Assembly: GCA_002914845.1 (NCBI GenBank)
Contig: JXTC01000006.1
Location: 1,577,066-1,641,065, forward strand
Direction of reading: 5' to 3'
Length of the DNA stretch: 64,000 nucleotides
Origin: Trema orientale
Taxonomy: Eukaryota; Streptophyta; Magnoliopsida; Rosales; Cannabaceae
Positions 1 through 10,589 of the stretch are shown here, one piece after another. The notes beneath the pieces are model-generated. The model saw only the letters and a list, made by a program, of their open reading frames with translations. It ran no database searches and was not told the DNA's origin. Each line of letters opens with the position of its first letter. Within the stretch, counting starts at the first letter, position 1. Position numbers and translations under genes: made by a program.

Positions 1-129
1 ATTTTTTCTTCATGGATCTTACGAATTGAAACTCAGTATATACGCTCAAATATCATAATATGTATATAAGTTAGTCATTATTGTTCATATAATTTTAAAC
101 AAAAGTATGTATGTAACATGGTATGTAGC

Positions 130-750
130 TTAATATACCATGACAAAAGTTTAATATACCAAGAACAAAAATTCATGTACCTGGAAATGAGAATAGATAG
201 AAACAAAATAACAAAATATCGAATATCTAAGGGAACCTGGTATATAAACTTATATATACATACAATGATAAAAATTCCATATACAAAGACCAAAAATTCA
301 TGTACTTGAAAGTTTAGGAACAAGAACTAGAAACAAAATAACAATATCTTATACTTAAAGTAATGAATCTAGAATATAGCTCCATATACCATGACAAAAA
401 TTTCATTGTGTAAGAACACATGGAAAAGAAAATAAAAATATCCAACATCTTAATGTAATGAATCTGACTCTGGTACATAACCTCATATACCAGGACAAAT
501 ATTTTATATACCACGACTAAAAATCTATGAACCAAACAGCAAAATAATTGACAGTAATCAACAATAGCCATATAAAAGAAAGATTATATACCACGACAAA
601 AAGCGCATATACAAAGACCAAAAAATTATGAACCAAACAAGAATATTAAATATCTTTAACAACTAAAACAATAGAACAATAGTTGCATATACTACCAGAA
701 AAAATAAATATACCAGTACAATAATAATACACACCACGACAAAAAGTGAT
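130..750. repeat. Degenerate dispersed array of a 'TATACCACGACAAAAA'-like motif
   Basis: At least eight variants of a motif reading roughly ATATACCAYGACAAAAA recur in the same orientation, near 134, 153, 278, 384, 486, 508, 577, 606 and 711. Several are followed by TTCATG or a similar trinucleotide. Spacing is irregular, between about 20 and 130 bases. The stretch is very AT-rich and has no credible reading frame. This is seen directly. It could be the decayed inside of a transposon or an old satellite, and no family is recognised. Confidence 0.5.
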
Positions 751-885
751 GAATAATTACTAATAATATTGTATAATTCCAAAAAAAACAGCCATCAGAA
801 AGAAAAAAAACAAGGATTATACTTAAATTAACAATAATTATAACACAAATAAGAAACACAGATAAAAATCTCCAAAAATATATAC

Positions 886-1130
886 AACATAATCAAACAA
901 AAAAAATATAGATATGACTAAAAAAAATAAAATCAAAATCAAGGAAATAATGCATACCTAACAAGATCAAATCCAAAGCTGAACTCGACCAATGCAAAAG
1001 AAGAAATCGACCAAATCGCCGGAGAAAATGAAGCAGAACCAGAAAAACGCCGGAATACGAAGATCGGCCCAAAAACACAGGGGAAAAAGAAGAGGAACTT
1101 CGCCAGAGATTCAAGGGAGAAGAACGAGAG
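886..1130 (-). other. Possible 5' exon of a minus-strand transcript or transposon
   Basis: Read on the minus strand, this less AT-rich stretch follows a CT-rich tract, runs through a pyrimidine-rich leader-like sequence, and reaches a splice-donor-like TTAG/GTATGC near 957, after which the DNA becomes T-rich like an intron. That order resembles the first exon of a plant transcript. The rest of the transcript would lie at lower coordinates or outside the window. No protein family was recognised, so this is a weak inference. Confidence 0.2.
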
Positions 1131-1305
1131 AGAGAGAGAGAGAGAGAAGAACGAGAACGAGAGAGAGAGAATGAGAAACAGAGAAGAGCGCGAGAGAGAG
1201 AGAGGAACGAAAAACAGAGAAGAGTGAGAGAGAGAGAGAGAGAGAGAAAAGAACGAGAAACGGAGAAGAGGGAGAGGGAGAGGGAGAGGGAGAGAGAGAT
1301 TCGGA
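1125..1305. repeat. Interrupted (GA)n microsatellite
   Basis: The stretch is made of GAGAGA runs broken by AACGAGAA, GAAACAGAGAAGAG and GGGAGA blocks. Both strands read open by composition only, which gives Arg/Glu or Leu/Ser-rich open frames with no meaning. Confidence 0.9.
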
Positions 1306-1769
1306 AAACTGAATCAAAATAAACTAGAAATTTTAATTAAGAGCAAAACTAGAAAACAATAAAATTTATTAGCTAACGGTTTTTCTATTTTTTAAACAGG
1401 TGGACATTTTGCTATAAATGAAAAGGAATGGACATCAACTAAACCAAATTAAAAAAGATGGACATATACCACAATTTCTCAATTTTTAATTATTCAATAA
1501 CTGACTTTGTTATTAATTGGGCATTAAAAAGTGTATTAATTGAGCACTGAAAAATATATAAATAATTGGTGTAGCATAGAAATTGTTGATTTTAATATTT
1601 TAAAATCATCAAGTATATGTTAAATTTGACGCAATAAATAATAGTATATTGGAAGAGAATGTTTGTGCTTTATGATAAATTATAGCATAAAAGTATCGCA
1701 TTAGAAATGACATACTTACGAGGGATTTGACCAGTCTTACCAAATGAAATTCACGTGCAACGTTTTTCG
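1306..1769. other. AT-rich non-coding stretch, possible transposon end
   Basis: No gene is seen. Around 1390-1480 there is sequence resembling a transposon terminus or 3' region, with GTGGACATTTTGC followed by TGGACATCAACTAAACC and a second TGGACATATACCAC. The partner end was not found in the window. Confidence 0.3.
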
Positions 1770-2012
1770 GTAGCAAACGTTATGCATGGTGGGGTCCTAT
1801 ATATGTGCATCAGTGCATGATGAATTAGATACTGAAGATCGAGGTAGAGCATGTGATGTGAACCATTGGAAATATTCTACTTGGTAGCAACGTTATGTAT
1901 GGTGGGGTCCTTTATCTGTCTATGTGCATGATGAATTAGATATTTTTTTTCTTTGAAACAGATGAATTAGACATTGAAGATAGAGCATGAGAACTATTGG
2001 AAATATACTACG
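1770..2012. repeat. Two-copy tandem duplication (about 115-bp unit)
   Basis: A unit beginning TAGCAAACGTTATGCATGG (1770-1884) is repeated from 1885 as TAGCAACGTTATGTATGG. Both copies share the TGGTGGGGTCCT block, the TGCATGATGAATTAGA block and the ATTGGAAATAT end. The second copy has picked up a T-rich insert of about 30 bases and repeats GATGAATTAGA around it. Non-coding. Confidence 0.8.
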
Positions 2013-2833
2013 GACCCATATCTCTGCGTGAGCACAGCTAAGGACAATTTCAAAAGTCTAATAATAAAAATATACATAAAGCCGATAATACATGAGGTAT
2101 TAACTTTTGTACTAAAATTTTAATACTAGCATATGTTATAAAATTTTAATACTAACACATGTAGTATATGATTTGTCACTACTCAATTGATAATAATGTT
2201 TAATTTATTTGTGATAAGTTTTATCATACCAATTAAGTGATGACAACTTATATACCACATGTATTTGTACAAAAAATTTAGTATAAAAGTTAGAATATAT
2301 AGTGTTATCCTAATTCTTGATATTACTGGACTAAATATTCTTCCCTAATTCAAAATTTTACATCGGGCTTTTTAACAATATTTTAAAAACATCTCAACAT
2401 ATATGCTATATTCTCTTTCCTATTCTTTATATATTATAGTGACCATCAAGTTAGAAATATTTTTTTTTTTTTTGGTTGTACTCGACTTAATTAAATTCAA
2501 ACATGGGTCCACATACTTAACTCGGCTCTGGTGTGAATCATCTCCCTTCTTTTTATTGTACGTTGAATCACTTGGATTAGAATCTCACAACATTGGCCGC
2601 AATAGACTATTTAATTTGGACTCATCCAATATTCCAGGTCTTGCTAACTATTGGGGCCTACGTGGCTATACATCCCTAAGAGCTCCTTACGTGGCTGTTT
2701 TACTCATCTCTGTCTGACTTCTGAGTATTGATATATGCACTATAGTTCCAGTCCACGTCGCCAATTTAAAGATTTGGCTATTTTAGTCTTCAGTTAAGTC
2801 AGAACCGCGTCAGAATTTGTCATATTGGCATAT
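2013..2833. other. Intergenic, nothing recognised
   Basis: AT-rich DNA without a supported gene. The open frame at 2403-2717 has no recognisable domain or codon pattern. Confidence 0.5.
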
Positions 2834-2898
2834 GGGGCCGTAAAATGGCTGTTCACACTACAAGAAGAAGAAGATGTGAACAGCCATTTTACGGCCCC
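2834..2898. repeat. Perfect 24-bp inverted repeat (hairpin)
   Basis: The arms at 2834-2857 and 2875-2898 are exact reverse complements, starting GGGGCCGTAAAATGG on the left. They are separated by a 17-base loop reading CTACAAGAAGAAGAAGA. Directly before the loop the sequence CACTACAAGAAG resembles the terminus of plant CACTA transposons. The element could be a CACTA end with a short subterminal repeat, the remains of a MITE, or a small hairpin RNA locus. Only the inverted repeat itself is certain. Confidence 0.8.
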
Positions 2899-3372
2899 TC
2901 GTACGCGCAAATTAAAATACTTTTTGTTTTGTTTTATCTTATCTGTCCTTTGTATAATAAGCGGGTGGAACAATAAAGCCTCTCACTCATCAAACTTCCT
3001 TTTTTTCGTTTGTCCTTATATAAATACAAGAAACTTTCCTTTGGTTTTTTTTTTTTTTATATCGTTATATGCATTTTTGTCCTTTTTTTTAATTTTAATG
3101 TACTCCTCTTTTTGGCTCTATTAATTTTTAGGGAGATTCTACAACATCATGCATGTTTTTGCCATTATCCATGCGGTATTGGTTTTTTTCACCACCCGAT
3201 TTAGATCTAAAGGTTCAAAATAAAATAGTGTGCAAAAATTATGATAGAGCTTGACACATATGATTGCTTCTCTTTATCATAATTTATAAAATAAAAAATA
3301 GAAAAATAAAAATAAATTAATTAAAAAAAAAAGAAAAAACTTTCCCTTTCTTTTTTCATTTTTTCTTGGTAT
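2899..3372. other. AT-rich flank of the first copia element
   Basis: T-rich and A-rich runs with no supported gene. The final five bases (ggtat, 3368-3372) pair with ggtac (8884-8888) as the probable target duplication of the neighbouring retrotransposon. Confidence 0.5.
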
Positions 3373-4217
3373 TGTAAGAATGTAATCACTATACTTTCTG
3401 GTAGAATTTTTTTCCATGTATTCTGCTCCAAGACAGTAAAGGTATACATGGTTACAATCTGTCAACTACATTTAAAAAATGAGATATGTACCTAATAGGA
3501 TACCCAAGAAAATGGAGAATTTATATCTAGGGGGTCTACTAAATTTTTGTGATGAAAAATAAGACTCACTCATTAATATTTTCAAAACTAACCCCAATTG
3601 CTATGTCACACATGTAAAATTACTTAGATACCCTATTTCTTCAATAAACTTCAAACTACTTTAGCCACCACCACCGGTCCCGATCCCGATCCTGGCAGCG
3701 GTGCCTCCGCTCGACTAGGGTCTAAAATTTTCGACCGTGGTCGAGCTTGTCGGGCTGCCTCTCCCAGTTGTTCTGATTGTTCTGGTGGTCGAAAAATTTC
3801 GACCCCAGTCAAAAATGTTCGACTGGGATCGAACTGTCATTCGACCGTAGTCGTATAATTCGATTGGAGTCGAAGCCACCGGTCGAAATTTTCGATCGGT
3901 GTTCGACCGTGGTCGAAAAATTTCGACCCTAGTCGAACATAGCCGGCCGTCTTTCTGGCGCCGCCTTTATCACTTTCGATTTTTTCGACTTGGTCAAAAA
4001 TTTTCGACTAGGGTCGAGACAGGGGTAATTTTGGAACTCCAAAATATTCATTAAATGACATGGCAATAAAAGTTCTACTTTTGTAAATGGTTTATAAGTT
4101 GTTCCTTTTTTCATCACATGTATTAAAAGAGGGTCAAAATTGATAATCCCCCCAAGAAAATCAGTAACAATAATCTAATAAATCTAAATTACACCTATAA
4201 TAAAGCTCATACTGACA
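3373..4217 (-). repeat. 3' LTR of copia element, interrupted
   Basis: It matches the 8652-8883 LTR along both its parts, for example ACTTTCTGGTAGAA near 3392 and CAGTAACAATAATCTAA near 4162. The two parts are separated by a 637-bp inserted element. The PPT side lies at the high-coordinate end. Confidence 0.9.
3514..4150. mobile_element. Small MULE-like non-autonomous DNA transposon inside the copia LTR
   Basis: The 11-mer CCCAAGAAAAT occurs at 3503-3513 and again at 4151-4161, and the intact partner LTR shows only one copy at this place. It is therefore a target duplication, possibly 9-11 bp because a run of C blurs the right edge. The ends are weakly inverted: both carry TGTGATGAAAA about 35 bases in, after GGRGAWTTAT-like termini. 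The interior is unusually GC-rich and carries repeated TTTCGACC and TGGTCGAAA blocks. No transposase is present. The target-site length and long imperfect termini fit Mutator-like elements. Confidence 0.7.
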
Positions 4218-4229
4218 CTCTCCCTCAAG
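4218..4229 (-). other. Polypurine tract of copia element
   Basis: On the minus strand CTTGAGGGAGAG directly precedes the 3' LTR start TGTCAGTATGAG. This is the plus-strand DNA priming site of LTR retrotransposons. Confidence 0.75.
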
Positions 4230-7200
4230 TTGAAACATAGATATCTATCATGTTTAACTTGTTAGTTGTAGTGTTAAACACATTCCCTGAAACGGCTTTC
4301 ATTAGAACATCTACCAACTGAATCTCGAACTTGACAAATGGAAACTGTTTAATTTTCCCTTCAAGAGTCTCTTTTATAAAGTGGCAATCAACTTCTATGT
4401 GCTTGGTTCGATCATGTTGTATCGGGTTATGGACAATCTCAATTGCTGCTTTATTGTCACAATGCAAGTTCATAGGCTTTACATATTCAATCCCTAAGTC
4501 TTTGAGCATATTTTTCACCCATGGTAGTTCACAAACACCGTGAGCCATGCCTCGGAACTTTGATTCCACAGTTGATCTTACTACGACCTTTTGCTTCTTG
4601 CTTCTCCACGTAACAAGATTTCCTCCTATAAATGTAAAGTATCCTAATGTGGATCTTCTAGGTGTTTGATCTCCAACCCAATCAGAATCTATATACCCTT
4701 CGATATCGAAGTTGTCATTCTTTGAGAACAACAAACCTTTCTTGTAGCACTCTTTAAGTACCTAAGAATTTGATATATAACATTCATATGTGCTTCGCTT
4801 GGTGCATACATAAACTGACTTACAACACTCACCACATAGGCTATATTTGGTCTTGTGTGATAAGTATATTAACCTCCCAACCAAATGTTGATAACGATCA
4901 TTGTTGGTTGGAACCTGATCTTCATATTCTCTAAGTTTGTGATTCATTTCTATAGGTATCTCTATTGGTTTGCAAGCAAGCATTCTAGTTTTAGCTAGGA
5001 GGTCAAGCACATACTTTTGTTGTGAAGGGGAAATTCTGTGTTGTGATCTTGCGATCTCCATTCCCAAGAAATACTTTAGTTGTCCAAGTCTCATTTCAAA
5101 TTTTGTAGACAAGTATTCTTATAATGCCTTCATTTCACATAAGTTATCTCCAGTTATGATCATATTGTCAATATATACAATTAGAGTTGTTATCTTTCCT
5201 GCATTGTTCTTATAAACAAAGTATCTGAATTACTCTGGTTATAACCAAACAACTTCATTGTCTATAAGAATTTTCCAAACTAAGATCTGGGTGATTGTTT
5301 AAGTCCATACAATGATTTTTTTTTACTTACAAATCATCCTAATTTTGAAGGTTTTATTCCTTGTGGCATATCTATGTATACTGCTTCTTCTAAGTCTCTA
5401 TTCAGGAAGGCATTTTTTACATCGAACTATTGTAGAAGCCAATCTCAATTAGCTACTATAGATAAGAGGATAAGAATCGTGTTGATCTTGGCTACTAGTG
5501 TCAAAGTCTTCTGGTAATCCACCCCATATTTCTGCATATATCCTTTTGCAACCAATCTTACTTTGAATCTGTCTATACTGCTATCTTCTTTGAGCTTCAT
5601 TGTGAATACCTATTTGCACCCAACTGTCTTCTTCCCTTTCGATAAGGGTACAAGCTCCCAAGTGGAATTCCTTTGTAAGGCCTCCATTTATTCATTCAAA
5701 GCTTTTTTTTACTTCGGATCTGCTAAAGCATCCTGCACACTACTAGAAACAGAAATAGAGAATAGTTAATTAACAATAAATGCATACGACTTAGATAGTC
5801 TGTGATCAAATACATAATTGCTAATAGGATATCTAGTTTTGGCCATAAGGTCAGGATCATACTGTTTCCTTGGGACTCCTTTATTCGATCTCTGTGGGTA
5901 TCTAGGGACTATGTTTTCTATGAAAACAGAAGGTGCCATAGATTCATTAAGTATCGGAATTAAGATTACATGAGGAATGACATTCTGGGTTGATTTTTCA
6001 GTTGATGGTGTTAACAAGGGCAATTATGAGATTTCAACAATTTGATCAGGAGGGTCAGGAGTACTGGATTTATTTTCAGTAGGAACTATATCATTTTCCA
6101 TGCTAGAATTCTTTCCTTGAATGTCTCTCATCATGCTTTCATTCACATCTTCTAATTCCACAAACTCATTGTTACCCTCTTTAACATTCTCAAAGTTCTC
6201 TCCGACACTACTCTCCCTCCGAAGAAAAGTTTCAGAAACTTCCCCCGAGTAATAAGGCTCCATCTCACGAAATGAAACATGTAATGTACGAGGATCATAA
6301 CACCGATAACCTTTCTGAAAATCCAAATAACCCTACAAATACACATTTTTTTTGCACAAGGATCAAGCTTACTTCGTTGGACCTTTAGAATATGAACATA
6401 CGCAGTACAACCAAACAGCTGTGGTTCAAGATTTGATAAGATTTGATAAAGGAGGGGCAAAAAGCAAATATCTCAACTTCTGTAATGGTGTTTGAAAGTT
6501 GAAGAATGTAGAGTTTGATTTATAAAATAAATTGCAGATTTCGCAGCTTTTCTCCAGTAAAAACGAGGCATGTTCATTCCAAAAAGAGAGAGACATACAA
6601 CTTCTAGAATCTGTCGATTCTTTCTTTCAGCCAAACCGTTTTGTTGTGGAGTATAGGTGCAAGACATTTGATGGAGAATTCCATGGTCACCCAAAAAATT
6701 TCCAAGGGTTGTCATATCCATAAATTCCTTGCAGTCTGAAACACTCGAGTTTACTTTTGATATTGAGTATTTACCATGCTATGGAATTCCAGAAATGCTA
6801 CACAGACATCATTCTTGTTTTTAAGAAGAGATATCAAAGTCATATGAGTGCATTCATTGATAAGGTAATAAAATAACGAGCTTTAGAAATAGAATGGATT
6901 CTTGCAGGCCCCCAAACATCCAAATGAATAATCATAAAAGGTTTGGAACTTTTATTAAGACTTGGTAAATAAGAGACATGATGGCTCTTAGCCAACTCAC
7001 AAACTTCACACTGAAAATCTGAAAGACTTACAACTAAAAACAAATGTAGTTGCAATTTTTTAAGATAACCAAAAGAAAATGTCCTAATCGTCGATACGAC
7101 AACCATATATTGCTCGGGCTTTGTCTACTCCACTCAGCTGATTTGCATGATTTGCTGTTGGGTTGCGACCTTCTATTAAATCAAAACAGTAGGGCTTGCC

Positions 7201-7790
7201 TTGTTTAACACCATAACTAAGAATCTTCCGAGTTCAAATATCCTGAAATATATAATAAGACAGCCAAAAAGTAACTGTGCATGTTAGTCTCGATGTTATC
7301 TGGCTAACAGATAACAGAGTATATTCGAGAGAAGGAACAACAAGTACAATATCTAAAGCAAGTATTTCGAATAATATAACAGGCCTCTCTCCTATAAAAG
7401 GTGAGGTACTCCTATTAGCTGTGAATATGATAGACTGAGGTGAGGATTGAATAGACTGTATCTAACTAGAGTCTCTAGTCATATGATCAGATGCACCTGT
7501 ATCAATAATCTAAGCACTATTCTTAGAGTTTACAGAAAAAATAGATGTTTTACCAATAATACCTTGGTGAGTAATATTTCCTACGGGTTTGGAAGGCATT
7601 GGCGGTTCTTTGCCTGCAGTGGCTACAATTGCTTTTCTTCGTATTTGCTTCCGGGGTTTCTTTGTGAAATCCCACCAATCGGGGTACCCAAAAATCTCGT
7701 AACATCACTGCTTCGGGTGACCTGCTTCACCGCAATGAGAACAAGACAAGCCTCCAGACTAGTTATTTCGATTATTTGAAGACCCAAATG
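4225..7790 (-). pseudogene. Decayed copia pol region (protease, integrase, RT, RNase H)
   Basis: In minus-strand order: a CCHC zinc knuckle (about 7710-7760) reading CSHCGEAGHPKQ, a stop and then C; an integrase zinc-binding/GAG-pre piece (7106-6840) with CEVCELAKSHH; an integrase core piece (6721-6473) with YTPQQNGLAERKNR; reverse transcriptase pieces (about 5770-4760) including LGQLKYFLGMEI; and RNase H (4734-4225) with GYIDSDWVGD, STVESKFRGMA and LHCDNKAAIEI. The catalytic YxDD box of the RT (about 5164-5175) reads YIDN, so the second aspartate is lost. Many stops and frame changes separate the pieces. The family is Ty1/copia, and no lineage is claimed. Confidence 0.88.
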
Positions 7791-7799
7791 GTGGCCCGG

Positions 7800-8560
7800 C
7801 CGGCCCTTGTTGGGTCTGATTAGTTGCCATGGCCGAGCTTTCCAAGATCATACTAGAGCCTCCCATTGCCTGTTTCTGTTGATACTCTCTCCGAACACAT
7901 GCATGCTACTCTCCAAATTGAGTTTTGGATCTTTTCGCAGGATTTCACCACGGACCTGATCAAATTCGGGATCAAGTCCACTTTAAAAAATATGAACCCA
8001 TAGCCTAGCCACGACGGAATAAAACTGAAAAAACCCTTTCAATGGTTCCTTCTTGGGAAGTAGACCTGTGATCATTTTCCTGACAAAATTGCAACCAATT
8101 CATTATAGAACGTAGATGGAGGTCGACCATTTTGAGTGATGGAGAATGATTTTTGGTTTAATTCAAGGAGACAGGTTTCATCGGAACCATCATAAAATGT
8201 CTTTGAGAGAGAGCATCCCATATCTCTTTTGTTGTGCGGAGTCGAATGAATCGCTGCATCAAAGAAGGGCTCATAGAGTCGATGCGCCAACTCTTGACTA
8301 TGTGATTCTCAGTAATCCAAGTGCTGAGATTGGGATCTGCAGGTGCTGGTTTCTTCGTTTCTCCGGTGAGATACTCGACTTAATTTATTCAGGGTGCCAA
8401 TACGCATCGCCATCAATTGTGACCACAGTGAGTGGTCGATTTCGTCGAGTGTGATTCCAATGGGGAATGAAGCATTCTCTTGGTGAACAACAATCTGTGG
8501 AGGTACTTGTTGGGACGATAGGATTGTTTTGTTTAGTGGAACGAGCCATGGACTTTTAGG
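7800..8560 (-). pseudogene. Decayed copia gag region
   Basis: The minus strand encodes a capsid-like piece at 8072-8290 with DGSDETCLLELNQKSFS and TFYNELVAI, typical of the UBN2/Retrotran_gag_2 domain of plant copia elements. An ATG with MARST lies near 8549. The reading frame is broken before the zinc knuckle of the following region. Confidence 0.75.
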
Positions 8561-8639
8561 TGGGTGATACGATGAAGAGGTGATGTTTCAGTTCAGGATA
8601 TCAATTTTTTTTTTCAAGCGATTTTTCAGGATCAAATCT

Positions 8640-8651
8640 GCTCTGCTACCA
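8640..8651 (-). other. Primer-binding site of copia element
   Basis: Immediately inside the 5' LTR the minus strand reads TGGTAGCAGAGC, one base away from the TGGTATCAGAGC that pairs with initiator methionine tRNA in most plant copia elements. Confidence 0.8.
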
Positions 8652-8883
8652 TGTAAGCATATAACCACAATACTTTCTGGTAGAACTCTTTTTTCGTGTA
8701 TTCTTCACCAAGAGAGTGGATATATATGGTTATAACCTTCTTTACAGAGGGAGAAAAAGAAATATTTTTTTTACCATCAATTACATTTACTCAATGAGAT
8801 ATTCACCTAATAAGATACCTAGGAAATCAGTAACAATAATCTAACAAATCTAAATTACACCTATAATACAGCTCATGCTGACA
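8652..8883 (-). repeat. 5' LTR of copia element (232 bp)
   Basis: It starts TGTCAGCATGAGC and ends ATGCTTACA on the minus strand. It matches the interrupted LTR at 3373-4217. Confidence 0.9.
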
Positions 8884-8888
8884 GGTAC

Positions 8889-10589
8889 GATCAAAATTAA
8901 AAAAGAATGAAAATAAGAAAATATATATATATATATATATAATTAAGAGATTTGAAGATCTGTGAATGAAGATATAAATATAGGGATAATTCTAAAAGGG
9001 GGCTATATTTACACCCCAAAGTGGAATAAAAACACCCCTTTTAATAGCAAAAAGACTAAATTGGACAAGTAATTTGTGTGAAAAAAAGATTAAAAATATT
9101 AATAATCCTCTTTCAATCCAGTTTTTTCTTTTTTTGCTTCTTCTTTCTTTTTCTGGTCACTTTTCTCACCAATATCTTCCACTAGTCTAATAATTATCTC
9201 ATTACAAGTATATTGCTCTCACTCCTCTATTTTTCATTTTTCTTTAGGCTTCAAAATTTATACGTGGATAATCCTCATTTTATTCCTTTCTCATTATGTA
9301 AACTAGTATCAATACTGCTGAGGCTTAAAAGAAGGTCACTAGGGAGATCAAAACAGCCAATCTTTGGTCCAATGCCCTTCATGACAAGGGCCAAAGGGGA
9401 TTTATTTATTTCATGATTTGTACACGATATTCTTTCTATTGGGTATGAGTTTCATTTTACAGTATTGTTTTTTTTTTTTGGATATCTATCTTCTTTTTTG
9501 TTTTGGATGCCTATCTTCTTAGTTTATTTTAATTTTTTGTTCTAATGGAAGGTTTTCTCCTAGGCAATAAGAGACTGAAAAATAAAAACCAAACAATCCC
9601 ACAGTTTGGTAGAAAAAACTACTCAATCTTCATTAGTTTGAGAAAAAACTTTTTTTTTTTTGGATCTCAATAACTTCCAGTTTTTGTGTGCAATTATTTT
9701 ATGTAAATTTTTTTACAGAGGTTATTTAATTTTTTCTTTTTAATCTTGGAATGGAGTGTCTTCATTTCTAAGTTTTATTTCATAATTTAAAAAAAAAAAG
9801 AATAAACTTGTACTAAAAGAAATAATTTGAAAAAATTAGGGTATGTTTGTATCTGAGTGGGGTGCAAATAGAATCCCCATCCTAAAAACATATTTGCACC
9901 CCATCCTAAAAACATCCCCTCTATTATGATTAAATAATGTGTTTAACCTTTTTTCTCATAAAATCCAAAAATATCTCTCTCTATTTTTCAAAATAAGAAA
10001 AAAGTATACCACATTACTTATTCGATCAAACCTGAAATGTAAAAAATCTAAAATATCCTTGCATATGTTTCAAAAATCTATTACCAAATACTTCTTATTA
10101 TATAATTAATTTTTTTATTTTAAAAATAAAAATAATATCACATTATTTTTTCCAAATTATCGAAAAATGTTGATAATGTTTTTTTCAATAAATTTTTAGA
10201 TTGTTGTTCTTTAAGGAAATCAATCAAGAGTTGCTTGGATATCAATACTCGAATGGTATTAATGTCATTAGAAAAGAATTTAATCAAAAATTTGACAAAA
10301 ACAAGAAGAAGTGTTACTTTTTTTCTTTCTTAGAAAGTAGAGGAAAACTTCACGTTTTTGGGTGGTTTCAATCCAGTGTATCTCAATAATTAAAGAAGGT
10401 TAGCATGCATGTCGAGTATTTTATCGTGTGTTAAGAAGTCTGAGTTACTACTAGTCTACTACGATGTTAAATAAATAAATAAATGAATAATAATAATAAT
10501 AATAAATAAATAAACGTGTGAGTTGGTCAAACGTCCAATTTGTAGTGGTCAAATGTCCAATAAAGCCATGACGCTTGATATCTTGGGAT
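8889..10589. other. AT-rich non-coding stretch with a possible inverted-repeat element
   Basis: There is an (AT)n run at 8922-8942 and an AAATAAATA/AATAATAAT run at about 10470-10515. Sequence near 9000-9023 (GGGGCTATATTTACACCCCA) and the reverse complement of sequence near 9858-9884 (GGGGATTCTATTTGCACCCC) match as approximate inverted repeats, so a 0.9-kb non-autonomous element may lie between them. No supported gene; the open frame at 9213-9416 has no recognisable features. Confidence 0.4.

Larger units (their letters stand above)
3373..8883 (-). mobile_element. Ty1/copia LTR retrotransposon, minus strand, decayed
   Basis: Two related LTRs (3373-4217 and 8652-8883) bound an internal region with remnants of gag, integrase, reverse transcriptase and RNase H in copia order on the minus strand. 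LTRs start TGTCAG and end TTACA on the element's own strand. Flanking pentamers ggtat and ggtac differ by one base and are the likely target duplication. A methionine-tRNA-like primer site and a polypurine tract lie inside the LTRs. Stops and frameshifts throughout mean no intact protein is made. The right-hand (5') LTR is 232 bp. The left-hand (3') LTR is enlarged by a later insertion at 3514-4150 and lacks about 35 bp present in its partner. Confidence 0.92.

Noticed and set aside
1111..1317. Leu/Ser-rich or Arg/Glu-rich frames
   Set aside because: They are pure translation of the (GA)n microsatellite.
8146..8454. Plus-strand frame of 102 codons
   Set aside because: It is antisense to the copia gag remnant on the minus strand.
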